A model generated the notes under the pieces. The model was not told the DNA's origin, ran no database searches, and worked only from the letters and a program-made list of their open reading frames with translations. The translations under genes were made by a program, and so were the position numbers. Below are positions 25,288-36,638 of a DNA stretch of 64,000 bases, piece after piece; position 1 is the stretch's first letter; each line of letters opens with the position of its first letter. This DNA is from Siphlonurus alternatus (lineage: Eukaryota; Arthropoda; Insecta; Ephemeroptera; Siphlonuridae): assembly GCA_949825025.1 (NCBI GenBank), contig OX463784.1, positions 12,595,283 to 12,659,282 of the forward strand. The letters are read 5' to 3'.

Positions 25288-25409
25288 GCGATTTACGAAG
25301 GAGTTATCAGATTTATCAGCTGGAGTTAATCACGTTTCTCACTTAAAACCATGGTTATTGGCATTTAAATGTGAAAAATCTGGTTATTCAACATCTGTCG
25401 TGAATCGCC
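25288..25409. mobile_element. Diverged MITE of family E
   Basis: GCGATTTACGAAGGAGTTAT at the left and CGTGAATCGCC at the right are imperfect inverted ends. Internal TTTCTCACTTAAAACCATGG resembles the arm of the cleaner element at 38.3 kb. Confidence 0.5.
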
Positions 25410-25580
25410 TCCAATGTTATCACATTACATATTTCTCATTGAATGAATGAATTTTATATTTTGTCAACATATATTTCGTCGTACTATTAGTACTCTAATA
25501 CAAGGCCGTATGTATCAAAGTCTTTAAATGTCCCATGTTTTTTTGGCATGCAAAAAGCCAAGTAATAACTTTTTCGTCGA

Positions 25581-25675
25581 ACTAAAGCCTTCTAGATACA
25601 TTATTATGCCATGTGACATAAGGATAATGGGTAATTACCCTTATGTCACCCTTTAATTTTTAAGGCTTTAAACTG
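25581..25675. mobile_element. Small MITE with nested palindromes
   Basis: Outer ends AACTAAAGCCTT and AAGGCTTTAAACT enclose GTGACATAAGG/CCTTATGTCAC and, at the centre, the perfect palindrome GGGTAATTACCC. Confidence 0.55.
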
Positions 25676-25699
25676 AACATTTGATATTTTAAGGCTTTA

Positions 25700-27740
25700 T
25701 CCGACCCACTTCTACAGTATTTTACCATCAATCAAACTATCAAACCATGCTAATCAAACTATATAATAAACAAAAATTATAATTCAAAATAACGTTATAC
25801 AATCTGTTACTAAAATTCAGTGACCCTCATCCCCCATTATTTTATTAAACAATTCTTTGTTTTTGCAGCCATCAGCATGCTGCCATAATTATATATATTA
25901 CATGAACTGGTCATTACCATTGTTTAAATAATACATTAATCAAATCTCTACGTAAATTTTTATTAACTCATAACAGTCATAACCTATTTTATTATAATAT
26001 ATTCATCATCTTGATTTCATATATAACAAAAAAATTATAATTTAATTAAAATATTAAACTGATCCATAACATAATTGAAATATATAACGGCATACATTAA
26101 TATCATAGACGCGTGCTAAAGAAGGATATATAAAAAAAATGCATTATATAATATATTTATAAGAAAAAAATATAATACCGTAATCATTTAATATTTTAAT
26201 ATACTTTTGCAGTGTGGCGTTACCAATGAAAGTGATTTTAATATTTTCCTATGTCACGATATTAGTTATATTGTCATGTAAATAAGGTTCATATTTGTAT
26301 GATATTATATAGAATATTATAAAGTACTCAAGAAAGTATCTAATGAAGCGTATAATATTTATTTATGTACTTCTGTATTGAGAAGATTATAAAATGCGTT
26401 ATATTATAACGGAAAGTTTCTGCAAATGAACATCGAAATGTCGTCTTGTTAATCGTTTTTTTCTGTTGTCGCAATCAGATGCCAAAGTCAACTGAAAGAG
26501 AAGGTACATAGATGATGAAATTCGAATTATTTTTAATAATGAATTGGGTACATTATTTTAATTTACGAATACATAGGTTGTTGATTTGTTATTTTCATAG
26601 ATGCAAAATTCGGCCAAAACTTTGTTATTTTATTACTTGATTTTATAATAAAATCTTCAGATCAAATTCTTTATGTTTTTGTGAAAACCTGATGCTATAG
26701 TGAGTGGTATTTTATCACATAGCTTCCTACTTCCAAATTTGATTTAAAAAAATCATTGATCTCAAATTGAGAATCCGTGTCATATTATACAAAATCATGT
26801 ATTTTCTTTCATTGTGGTTTATTTTTGGTGAATATATATTTATCTTTATTTTTAATGTAAAAACCTTAATTTCCTCTCACAACCAAACTCGCTACCACTA
26901 ATTCTTCACGAAACTTCCAAATTACTTTACTTTGGTTTCTGCCATTGCTTGTTTCCCCAGACTGCGTGTCTAAACATTTGGAGAGAAGAAATAAAAAGTG
27001 TTGTTCATTGATTCGAATCGTTGATTGTTACGACATGTTCATTGAACAAAGTGGAGGAAAAACTTTTTTTTTTTTTTTCTGAGCATTCTTAACTTCTTCT
27101 TTAATTATGAAGAAAAGTGTAATTCTACTAATTTCTCTAACTATTGTATTATCTGTAATTGTGGTTTGATTTTTTTTTTTCGTCGTTAAAAAAATGACTT
27201 TTTTAATCGATAAATACTGTTTTTTACTAACATAAGAGCTTTTAAAAGGTGCACATATTCAAGATAGTTATTACAATTAATGAAAATTGGTTAGTTCTTA
27301 TAAGTACAATATACTTGAGGCAATTATATTTAATCATCATCGTGTGTGGGATATAGTAAATAATTGAATTACTTAATATTAAATAGAGCAAGTTAAAAAA
27401 AATTGAGGAACTGGGTGGTAAGACAATAGTGTGTCGTCAATTCCTTTGCGATAATTCATGCGTGCGTAAGCTAAAAAAAAAAATGTACGCCCACCTTTGT
27501 TATTTTGTTTGATCAACCTACAATTGGGTATCCATAGCAACATAAAAAGTATATCTAGCTGTTTACATCGTATTTGCATCGATGTGAATTGTATTTGTGC
27601 AGTGAAGGTCAGTTGATGTGCCTTGTACCTCGATGTCAAACTTTTTTTTTTATGACATCACCCATAAGGCTGTGTACTTCTTATTTTCCGATCGGGTTCA
27701 TTCTGCTTACACTAATCTGAACATTCCAAAACTGGTGTGT
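25700..27740. other. AT-rich DNA, nothing firm
   Basis: Contains T-runs (27064 and 27170) and an 86-codon minus frame at 27379-27639 that I cannot distinguish from chance. Confidence 0.35.
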
Positions 27741-27770
27741 TTTGTGAGCTTATTTGGAAAGTCGCAACCT

Positions 27771-27824
27771 TGCAAATCCATCTTGGATTTACCTGTGACT
27801 GAGGGAAATGTGGAAACCTAAGTT
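27771..27824 (-). repeat. SINE-like repeat family H, short copy
   Basis: The minus strand reads AGGTTTCCACATTTCCCTCA, then GTCACAGGTAAAT and AGATGGATTTGC, matching the core of the family in order. Confidence 0.5.
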
Positions 27825-28339
27825 AAGATTAACGCTATAATTTCTTGCAAATTGTCAACCATTTCATGCTGACTTTAATGATTTGACGAGAACTGTGTCA
27901 TATAAATTTTAAGAATGTAATATTTACCATAATGTGCATAGAGTTCTGTCCTTTTAGTCCTTATTAACGGTGGACTTGTGCCCTTTAAATGAACGCTACC
28001 CCATTTACTGTAGCTATCTGTATAATAATGATATGCATCGTTTACTTTTAAAATTCCTATCATCTAAAATTGCATGAAAATTGAGTATCATAAATATGCT
28101 ATCATTTTATTATGCTGTTATAAAATTATTTTTTTCAAAATGTATTTTAATATTAACGCACAATTTGTTACGCACTCTTCATTATATCCACTCCATTTGA
28201 ATTCATAACGGAAAAATCATTGATGGAAATAATATACATTAATCTTGTTCAATCTAAATTAATAATTCACACACCAACTGTGGTGTGAAAATTGAATGGT
28301 TGTAAAATATTTCCTGTAATTAATATTGAATACTTCTCA

Positions 28340-28772
28340 TTAGAATATATAAGGTTCATATTTGTATGTTTTATCATTACAAAATAGATTATTATAACGG
28401 ATTATTCGTATTAATCTAACACCTGTGGAAGTAGAAATACATTCACGTACACTCAAAGACATCACGAACGTTACCCCTGCTTTGTTTGTGATCGTTGTCA
28501 CGCAGTCTATGTAGGCATGAAGAACTTTTTTACATTGGGTCTTTTTCTGTCTTATATAAGGATGAATCTCACAATCAGTAGATTGATATCTCGCAATCGT
28601 ACCGCCTGAATGCAACAAGACTTGCAGGGGACTTGGAACTCATCATCAAATTTTGAAGCGAATCTATGTTATCAGTTTTGTGAAAACTGAGGTAGAAGTT
28701 TAACATTGGCCTTATGGACAAAAACCGGAAATAGAGATGTTGTAAAAAAACTCCAAGACTGAATTTGCTCAT
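28340..28772 (-). pseudogene. Possible degraded coding region, two overlapping frames
   Basis: Two minus-strand frames overlap by about 45 nt and together read like one sequence broken by a frameshift: SLQNLMMSSKSPASLVAFRR, then CEIHPYIRQKKTQCKKVL, then DCVTTITNKAGVTFVMSL. The residue mix is protein-like and local GC is higher than in the flanks. There is no domain, ATG start or splice context I can name. It could be a decayed transposon gene or chance. Confidence 0.22.
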
Positions 28773-28799
28773 ACCATAAGCGCTTAAGTTTTAAAACAT

Positions 28800-30300
28800 T
28801 TTCGCTTTTTTAAAATTTATTTCATTCGATTCGTTTGCAGAAAAATATTCTTTGACTCCGAAGTAACTGACGAGATTAATCGTTAAAATTGCAAGTTTGC
28901 ATTTCTTTGTCCTTTTAAGCAGCTCTAATAAATCAAGCAGAGGGTTAACCTTTGAGTTGTATCGAGGTTGATTCTTAATTAGTGCATAGATGAATGTGAA
29001 TTAATTTCTTTATTTGTTGATGAGAATTAATAGTGATGCAATTCAACTATGTCATAATTAATACACGATATTAACATAGATTTTGGTTTGGAGTGATCGC
29101 TCTTTTTCTCTTTAATAATTCATGAATGAAGTATACATAATTATATTACACACACTAAAAACAAAAGTCTTATTGTCATACTTGGTGGCTAACTGTGATG
29201 TGAGTTTTCGAATTAAAATTTGAAAATCTTTGCTTGAATTTTTATAGAACCAAATTTTAACCTTGCGTTGAAATTACCATTCGAGACAAAACTTATATTT
29301 TGCGATATTTTAAAAGCCAAATTTAGTATAAAATCACATTTATTGTTGATAATGTAAAATTAAGGTTTCAACTTAAATAGGTGCTGTTTTTATCTCAGCA
29401 CTTAAAATAATAATAATAATTGATAATTTATTTTTTTCTCAAGATAGTAAAAAAGTTTTGATTACAATAAAAGAGCTTTAAAGATATAAAAATATAAGAA
29501 TTGATTACAAATTGACATTAAAAAGAAAGGACATAAAATTATAAATACTATAATTACTGCGTTTGATTAATTCCTTAACATCTTAAAATACTCGTCCACG
29601 TTCAAAAGGTCTAATTTATCTATTGAAATATACAAAAACAAATAATATTTAGTATTTATATAAATCAATAACTGGCTAATATATTATCATCATACTTTTC
29701 ACATAGAAAAACGTTTAAAAAAAATACACACAGCACGATAATATATAATAAATGCCGTTTGAATGCTCCTCATTAAAGAGTTTTAAAGAGTTCCTTCATA
29801 TAAATATCAAAATTATGATCCTTTTTAATAGCATGTAAACTCCATTAAGAAAAGTGTATGTTGTTATGACTGCTATAGTAGTCTCCGTGGTAGGTTATAC
29901 ATTACATAACGGACTAAGTTCCTGTCTATCAAGTGGGTTTTGTCGTGACCATTGCAAGTCGATACAAGTCGCTTCGTTACCGTGTGCATGCAGATATCCT
30001 CGGAATTTCCTTCCCTCCCCCCTCTTCTCGTTACCAAAGTAAAGACTTATTACGTGTAATGTTTTATCTAATGTTTTATTTGTATAAGTTATAGCAATGT
30101 AGTATGGAATTGAATTTAATTTTAGATCAATCTATAAATAAAATTGCGTAGGATGTATCAGTAGTTGTCTCTTATTAAATTGTATTATATAATAGTTGAC
30201 TATAATAAGAAAAGTTTCTTTGCTATACAATTTGTTCAAGCATTACATCGATACTGTAGCCATATATTGATGAGAGAAGTTTTCATAAAGTGAGATCTGT
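28800..30300. other. AT-rich DNA, with one GC-richer patch at 29860-30040
   Basis: The patch carries a 62-codon plus frame rich in Cys, Ser and Val and ending in Pro/Leu. I see no splice or start support for it. Confidence 0.3.
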
Positions 30301-30307
30301 TATACAT

Positions 30308-30660
30308 TTAAGGTAGAGATAACACGCCCAATGTTAATAAAAATCCCATTCATAAAAATTATGAAAAAAATTTTGAATGTTCTCCTTAACATAACTTATC
30401 AGTAGGTAAAATATCAGGCTTACAAAAACGAGCTAGTTTTCGAGTTATTAATTTTTAAAGTTGACTAATTTAACATGGAGAAATGGAAATTCCATGTTAA
30501 ATTAGTCAATTTTAAAAATTAATAACTCGAAAACTTCTCGTTTTTCTAACCTGATATTTTACCTACTGATAAGGTATGTTAAGGAGAACATTCTAAATCC
30601 TTTTCATAATTTTTATGAATGGGATTTTTATTAACATTGGGCGTGTTATCTCTACCTTAA
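30308..30660. mobile_element. TTAA-flanked palindromic MITE (family C), copy 1
   Basis: A 353-bp near-perfect palindrome. The two arms of about 165 bp pair almost throughout, with a short centre near 30480-30495. The ends are TTAAGGTAGAGATAACACGC and its complement. TTAA at each end fits a piggyBac-type target duplication, though TTAA could equally be part of the inverted repeat. No coding capacity. Confidence 0.85.
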
Positions 30661-30834
30661 AAAAAAAGCAAACGAAAACACAAACATAACGTTCGATTAA
30701 AAAAAAATGTACGACTGTTAATTAATTGTATTTTTATAAAATTTATAATTAGCAGAAAGTACTAAAATACATTCATAATTACAGTAATACCTACCTATAA
30801 TTCATTGCTTAAGAGACAATTAAATTAAGTGACA

Positions 30835-30993
30835 TAGTCTAAAAGTGAAAAATTTATGCCTGAAAATTTTCAGAAATTGCGCATTTTCTACTTATTTTCA
30901 CTTCCGATTACGAGTTAAATAAAAGTAGAACTACGTACTTTACGTCACTTCCGGAAATTTTCAAGCTTAAACTCTCGCTTTTGTTTGACTGTA
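30835..30993. mobile_element. Mariner-like MITE (family M), copy 1
   Basis: The right end is TTTGACTG followed by TA, and the left end is TA followed by GTCTAAAAG. Internal arms carry GAAAATTTTCAG and CACTTCCGGAAATTTTCA. TA flanks with CAGT-type ends are characteristic of Tc1/mariner-derived MITEs. The interior (CACTTCCGATTACGA, then TAAATAAAAG) is shared with 39.8 kb. Confidence 0.65.
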
Positions 30994-31020
30994 TATCATT
31001 GTTGTGATCAAATAAAATAA

Positions 31021-31200
31021 AATTTCATGGGAAATAAATTCGATTTGTTAAAAACACACTTAAGATTGTTTACTTTATAAAAAAAATTACTAATCAACTT
31101 GAATTGCTGCTTAAATTAACTGTCAATGTAATCAAAATGAAATTTCATGGGAAATAAATTTGATTTTTTAAAAACAATCAGATTGTTTACTTTATAAAGT
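31021..31200. repeat. Tandem duplication, ~119-bp unit
   Basis: AATTTCATGGGAAATAAATT starts twice, at about 31021 and 31140. Both copies continue GATTTxTTAAAAAC and AGATTGTTTACTTTATAAA. Moderately diverged. Confidence 0.75.
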
Positions 31201-31564
31201 ACTATACTTTTGTCAAGTCTCTAATTATTCTATAACAATTACACTAACTTACAATACTTACAATAATATTATTGTTATTTTTAAACCTTGTTTCTGCTAA
31301 AAATAGCCAATAAAACTATTTTAAGACGTGCTAAATTTATAACGTATTATGTAATTAAATCTATAATTAAATACACTAACGGATTTGATATATAGAGCAG
31401 AAGGGTCTAGTTAGTATTGTAACATGTTGTTACTTCTGTAATAAAAAATTCTCATGAACAAATAAAAGATGAATTATCCACGCAACGTCTGGGTATTTTA
31501 ATTTATGAATTGTTTATTATATTATATTAAAAGCACTAAATCTCTGATTTGAAATACATGGTCA

Positions 31565-33820
31565 AGAATCTTTGAGGGGCCCGGAGGGCCCTCCGCGGGG
31601 CCCGCAGGGCCCCGCCGCGCCCGCAGGGCGCGTCCCGGGTGGGACCCGAAGGGCCCCACCCGTCATTTTCAAAATCCAAAAATTCCCAAAAATTCCCGGG
31701 GGGTATTTCCAAAATTCCCGAAATTTCAAAAATTTCCGAAAAATGACGTTTTGACCCCAAAAACGGCTTTAGGTAACATGCGCTACCCCTACTTTTTGCC
31801 TTCAAAGATGGCGTCCGGCGCACCGTTCGCCCGCCATAAGCGATAATGTTAATTTTTTTAAAATACCACCGGTAAGCGGTTTTGAGAGTTAGAGCTTAGG
31901 TCCCAATGGGCGAAATGTAGCCCAGGACGTAAACTTTTATATGTGAGGTGTTATTTTTGAATTTTTGCCCCAAAATTTTTTTATTGTCGTTTTAGTGTTT
32001 TTTTCGAAAAAAATCGCCGTTTTTGCGGTTTTTGCCAAAAAAGTCATTTTAAGTTCGAAACTGAAACTTTTTTCAGTCGAATCGTTTAGAAGACTGTGTC
32101 GGGCATCTTTTAGTTTCATGTGAGCTTCCTCCTATCTGTATTGGTTCCGCGGCTGCGGGCCCCGGAAGTTTGGGACCTTGAAAAAAAGATGTTTTACGGC
32201 CCTTGCCTTAAATCATTAGATTGAAGAGCTACGGCGGAGGTCCCCACAACAAAAGTGTGTCCCGACAGACGACGCAGCTTCGCCAAATACAAACATGGCA
32301 CCTCCGAGGCATACTTACCTTGCTTTGGCAAGATCCGTACAGTATGGCACCAAAACTCCCTATGGGTGCATTTTTTATTTTCGGGCCCCAAAACGGGGGC
32401 ATCGAAGGGGCTCCCTGTTTTTATATTGGGATCCATCAGGATTCAAATTTAACGGGCTATCTGACCAATATCAATTTGGGCCCCTGGGGCCCCTTGGGCC
32501 CCCTCCAGAGGGGTAGTTTTCAAAAGCTTTTTTGCAAGCTTCAATCTGGTGAACCCCCCCAACAGTTTCGGCAATTTTTCGACTAGGAACGAGTTTAAGA
32601 CCTTTTCTGAAAGCTTTTGGCAAGTCCTAACTTTTCTTCGGCTCGAATTTTTGATTTTCAAAAAAGTCAAAAAATCGCATGGGAACATAGGGTTTACGCA
32701 TGCTAAAAATCGACCACTTTTCCCCTCGAATAACTTTTAAGCACACCTGAATTCGAAAATTTCGCGCAGTATGAAAGTTGTCCACACTCTTCTTCTTTTA
32801 GAAACTTTTTTCAAATCGATGCCAACTATGAGGGTTGGCCCAGGCAAGCGGGAAATGCAAAACAACCTCCTCCCATAAGGATAACATAGGAAACGCATCC
32901 TTTTCCCGAATAACTTTTTTTTTACGATATTGACATGGTGTTTTCTTGTCGAATACGGTTCCAACTAAGCGTCTCACGCCTAAAAATATGCGTTTCAAGA
33001 ATGTGGGTCCCACGGGGCCCGCAGGGCCCCCCCTCGAAAGTACGCGTTTTGGATCCAATATGGCGGCCGCGCGCAACGTCTCACAACTTTGTTGTGACAC
33101 TTTATGGACTCTACACCATGTGCCCTTCAATTTGATACCCAACTCGACCCCCTGCGACCACCGGAAGTGCGTTTTTTTGGAAACGAAAGCCTGGTCTCCA
33201 ATCCCCATCAGAATAACATGGGGCCATTTGATTAGCATTGCGGGCGGATCTGCCGGCCAAAATACCCGTTTTTTACGGGTTGCGCCAAACTCGGGGAAGG
33301 AATTTTTTTTCGAGCAAACTCTCGACGGGAGGTTGTAGGGGACCCAAAACAATGCCCAAAAACCAAATTTGGGAATTTTCCGGCACATGGGGGGCCCACG
33401 CGGCCCGATCGAAAATATGAATTTTTCGATATCCAAAATTCGGATTTCGGGAAAGTGCGAGTCCCGAAAAATTATTTGTCAAATTTTTCCAGACCAGTTT
33501 TTGGAGCCGGACAAGATGCAGTCTTCAGATTTAAGCTGCGACCTATAGTTCTCGAGATTTTTGGACTTTTATGTTTTTGACAAAAATTTCAGAAGGGGTA
33601 CCCCTTCTCTCACCGCTTATACATGGGGAAGATAGGGGGAAAAATCGAAATTGAGTTTTAGACGGTTTCTGACTATATCGACCACGCTGATCACGAATCT
33701 GGCCTCGGATTTTGCCTATCTCGAAAAACAAGATGGCGGCGGGCGAAATACCTATTTTTCGTATATGCACTATATTATGCTGGGATTTCATGCATGATTT
33801 CGCTGTACAGGTGTTATTTA
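31565..33820. other. GC-rich island of unknown origin, ~2.25 kb
   Basis: Base composition jumps to around half GC in a genome that is about one quarter GC. The segment is dense in GGGCCC palindromes (31577-31660, 32470-32515, 33014-33032). It also carries three AAGATGGCG/ATATGGCGG motifs resembling YY1 sites, and recurrent CCAAAA/TTTTCGA phrases. Overlapping open frames occur on both strands (212 codons minus at 32798-33436, 130 codons plus at 32946-33338, 121 codons plus at 32221-32586). No frame has a domain I recognise, and Gly/Pro strings come from the GGGCCC repeats. No terminal repeats were found at its edges. It could be a transposon, an acquired fragment, or a non-coding transcribed locus. 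Confidence 0.6.
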
Positions 33821-33925
33821 AGGGTAAATAAAATATTAAATTGTCTTTCTATAGGTAAAAACATCCCTGGAGTTTGAAAATAACCACTATTTAACGCTCA
33901 GATCAATATTTTATTTTATATTCAA

Positions 33926-34150
33926 TTTTAAGCGAGGCGAGGAACGAGCCGAGCTGCGTATGAGTTGGCAATGTTATTCGTTGCCCGCACGCATCTATCC
34001 AAGAATTTTAAGCGAGGCGAGGAACGAGCCGAGCTGTATTTCGAAAGGCCAACACTATCTTATTCCATTTTATGGTTAGGCGAGGTCTCCGAAGGAGCCG
34101 AGCTGCGTATGAATGGCCGGACCCGTGACGAACGCATGTTTTTTATTCTT
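33926..34150 (+). repeat. Three ~80-bp tandem repeats (GCGAGGCGAGGAACGAGCCG)
   Basis: TTTTAAGCGAGGCGAGGAAC, followed by GAGCCGAGCTG, occurs at 33926 and at 34006. A diverged third copy (AGGCGAGG, then GGAGCCGAGCTGCGTATGAA) lies near 34078. Units 1 and 3 share further sequence (GCGTATGA, then GACGAACGCATG-like). The spacing of about 80 and then 72 bp suggests a short satellite. Confidence 0.75.
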
Positions 34151-34724
34151 ACGCGTTGCGAGCCATATCAATCTCCCCTCTACAGTCCAGTATCATGTAA
34201 AATTATGCCAGAAACTCGAATTTAGTACTGTCGGGCATGGCGATGCGACTTCCCGAGCGGCCCAAATATTTGTATTTTCTTGGCCCTCAAGCGGTTGTTT
34301 CAGGAAGTTTCAATTTTTTTCTCAGTTTTTTTATAATATCAGCTTCTTAGGAAAAACATGGCGACTTCAATACGGCAGCGGAATGGCGCTTATCGTCGTC
34401 TCGATTATTATTTCTTATATTTTATTTATTGAAGAGTTATAAATGTGTGTGTAACTTTTGTAAGCCTTTATTGTGACTGCAAGAACTGTATCACCACTAT
34501 ATAATGAAGACAAGAGATGGATTCATCCTGATATGAACGAACGAAGTAAAGGTTAGTACATGACCAAAAGATCGGGACATTAGGCGTTGTTTATGTCCCG
34601 TTTTCATCAGTTTTGTTGCAGGATGTAATTTTTCGTTCTCTTGTGGCTATTCTGTGTATGTAACCTATTAATATAGTAATTACCGATATATGCATGTTTA
34701 TAGCTATTTTGTTTCGTGTTACAG

Positions 34725-34868
34725 CAGAAACAAGCCTGCAGCTGCATGGCCAGGCCTGGACGCACCCATTGGATTTGCATGCCAAGGAGGAGGAAAATCT
34801 CGCCCGCGGAGTGGAAAACTCGAGCCTGGGACCATTTTGTGACAACTGTCAAATCTATTATGATGTAA
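34725..34868 (+). CDS. Candidate terminal exon (47 codons), unknown protein
   Basis: A strong 3' splice site (TTTTGTTTCGTGTTACAG) opens GC-balanced sequence with a phase-0 frame of 47 codons to TAA. It reads QKQACSCMARPGRTHWICMP, RRRKISPAEWKTRAWDHF, then VTTVKSIMM. Arg, Trp and Cys are abundant, so this is not chance AT-rich translation. An alternative acceptor lies three bases on (CAGCAG). A second frame (to 34891, including HGQAWTHPLDLHAKEEENLA) is open through the same exon, so the reading frame is not certain. It lies just upstream of the promoter of the next gene, tandem on the same strand. Upstream exons were not found. Confidence 0.4.
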   Translation, partial: QKQACSCMARPGRTHWICMPRRRKISPAEWKTRAWDHFVTTVKSIMM

Positions 34869-34957
34869 AATTTCTTAAATACAAGTTATAAAACCCATTT
34901 TCTCTGTGTTCTTTTGTAAATAATCATAAAATAGTAAGCAAATTAATTAAAAAATAA

Positions 34958-34978
34958 ACCGGAAGTGGAAGCCATTTT
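34958..34978 (+). promoter_or_regulatory. ETS and YY1-like motifs
   Basis: ACCGGAAGTG (34958-34967) matches the ETS/GABP consensus and GCCATTTT (34971-34978) the YY1 type. Adjacent ETS and YY1 sites are typical of housekeeping promoters in animals. An ATG follows at 34995 with 46 codons (MNNAKRNLTKFDRR...) to TGA, which may be an upstream frame rather than a gene. Confidence 0.45.
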
Positions 34979-35035
34979 TATTTAGTGTAAGAAAATGAAT
35001 AACGCAAAGCGCAACTTGACAAAGTTTGACCGACG

Positions 35036-35333
35036 TGCCACCTGGTGGTTGTTTCCGATAACATTTTCATGCGAATTGTACATATTTCGTTACATACAGA
35101 AGATGATCGGCCGTGCTGTCGGGAACCGGAAATGATCGAGGAAGGCGGGAAATTCAAAAAATAAAGCGGGCGGCAATATTTAAATCTGCTGGCGATCATT
35201 ATTGGGTGGAAAACACGTTTCATGCATATTATATCGCGCGTGCACCGCGGTTTGAACGGTTTCCCGCCAACATTCGAGAGGCCCCGTAATGTGCATGACG
35301 TCACAGCTTGTGGATCGTCGTTGCCATGGCAAC
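35036..35333 (+). promoter_or_regulatory. CpG-rich promoter with E2F, CCAAT, CRE and X-box motifs
   Basis: In order: a CTCF-like core TGCCACCTGGTGG (35036-35048), an E2F-type GGCGGGAAA (35144-35152), an inverted CCAAT box ATTGG (35201-35205), an E2F-type TTTCCCGCC (35260-35268), a full CRE TGACGTCA (35296-35303) and a perfect RFX-type X-box palindrome GTTGCCATGGCAAC (35320-35333) that overlaps the start codon. The density of CpG and factor motifs contrasts with the rest of the window. E2F sites suggest cell-cycle control and the X-box suggests ciliary or RFX control. Both are inference from motifs alone. Confidence 0.5.
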
Positions 35334-35468
35334 GGGTAAACAAGCATTGTTGGGAACGGCGAGAGGACGTGATTTCAACATTTCTGAGAATGTCGTTGAC
35401 GTTCTCAACAGTCATTCGTTCTCTGACCGCCGACTAGCGAGGTTGACTCAGATACCAAGACTTGCAAG
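35326..35468 (+). CDS. First coding exon of an unidentified gene
   Basis: ATG in strong context (GCCATGG) opens 47 codons plus two bases and ends at TGCAAG|GTAAAA, a near-consensus 5' splice site. The product starts MATGKQALLGTARGRD, continues FNISENVVDVLNSHSFSD and ends RRLARLTQIPRLA. Composition, codon use and GC (about half) are those of a real coding exon, with an amphipathic, Arg/Leu-rich end. A dense promoter precedes it. I do not recognise the family. The next exon must supply one base (phase 2) and was not identified with confidence. The frame read on the opposite strand (145 codons) is judged a shadow. Confidence 0.6.
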
Positions 35469-35539
35469 GTAAAATGTGAATGGTTACTTAATTTATTTTA
35501 AATCTCTGTCCGCTACCAGGTTCCTTCTGATAAGCCCCC

Positions 35540-35616
35540 TTCCGCTTTTCGGTTTCCCGGTTTCATCCGATTAAAAAGTCCTACCGAATTCCGCTTTCCC
35601 GGTTTCATCCGATTAA
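35540..35616. repeat. Two-copy direct repeat TTTCCCGGTTTCATCCGATT
   Basis: TTCCCGGTTTCATCCGATTA occurs twice about 43 bp apart within the presumed first intron. Confidence 0.7.
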
Positions 35617-35949
35617 GGAACCCCACCTTCTACGATTCGCTTTGCTGTTGCTGACGACTTTGTAATAAATGGTGACCAAAGAAAGTGGACCTACTCGACT
35701 CAGAGGTGCTGTATCTTCGCTTTATTTATTATTTTTTATTACTATTTTTATTTATTTTTTATTTCTGTTTTTTTTTTTTGATGCAAATATATTTCACAAC
35801 ATGATTATTATCAAATCCAAGCCCCCTATTAAAACCCCTGCAATTTCTTCGAACCCGTTGAAACTTTTTTTAAAAATTAAGACTGGCAGTGTAAACGGTG
35901 ACCGCACACTGATTTGGGGCCTTTTCGTAAAGGCCTCCCTGCCCTAGTT

Positions 35950-36630
35950 ATTCAAATTATTTGCACTATGAAAATTCCACAGATGCTACTTTATATTAAC
36001 GGTAGACGATATACAGTATATTTTAATGTGATGAGTAGGCCGTGCATTAAGATTTAATTAATATGCGTAAAATTGTTTACTTTATTAAATTATAATACCG
36101 TAAGAAATACTTAACTTGATTTATATTTTAATACTGTATTTTAATTTTATTAAATTAATATATATATAATTATTTAATATAGGTCGTTATTTATTATGGT
36201 TAAGTTAAAATATTTATTTACGTTTTATAATTTTAGTATACATATTATACAGTCTTAGTTAAACTATTATTTATATTTGTAATTAACACTTAAAAAAAAT
36301 TATAAGTTGTTATAGTCGACAAAAATCGAAAGTAAAATTAGCACCTATATAATCTCTCCAATTTTCTAAAACAAAGACTGCTATTTTTTATTTGTTTTAA
36401 AATCCTCAGGTTATTAGTATTTTTAGTTAACAATTTATATTCTTTTAATAAATAGTAGTTTTATAACTTAATTACTACATTTTACTGCATGACCGTGTTG
36501 CTTTAACATATTATATAGTTATAAAACAATTTGTGTAGTAATTATTTAGTAGAATAAATTAAACATAAGAATCAAAGCTTTTGATCGGTTGTAGAAAAGG
36601 AAATACAGCTAGGGGGTTCTCTCAAATGAC
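35950..36630. other. AT-rich presumed intron, nothing recognised
   Basis: No array, palindrome or exon signal found. Confidence 0.4.
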
Positions 36631-36638
36631 TTTGGCTT

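Noticed and set aside
32798..33436. 212-codon minus-strand open frame, longest in the window
   Set aside because: It is overlapped by a 130-codon plus frame, lies in GC-rich repeat-like DNA where stops are rare, and has no recognisable domain. Kept only as part of the island description.
34978..35415. 145-codon minus-strand open frame
   Set aside because: It covers the promoter motifs and mirrors the plus-strand exon, which has start context and donor. Stops are less frequent here because of GC content.
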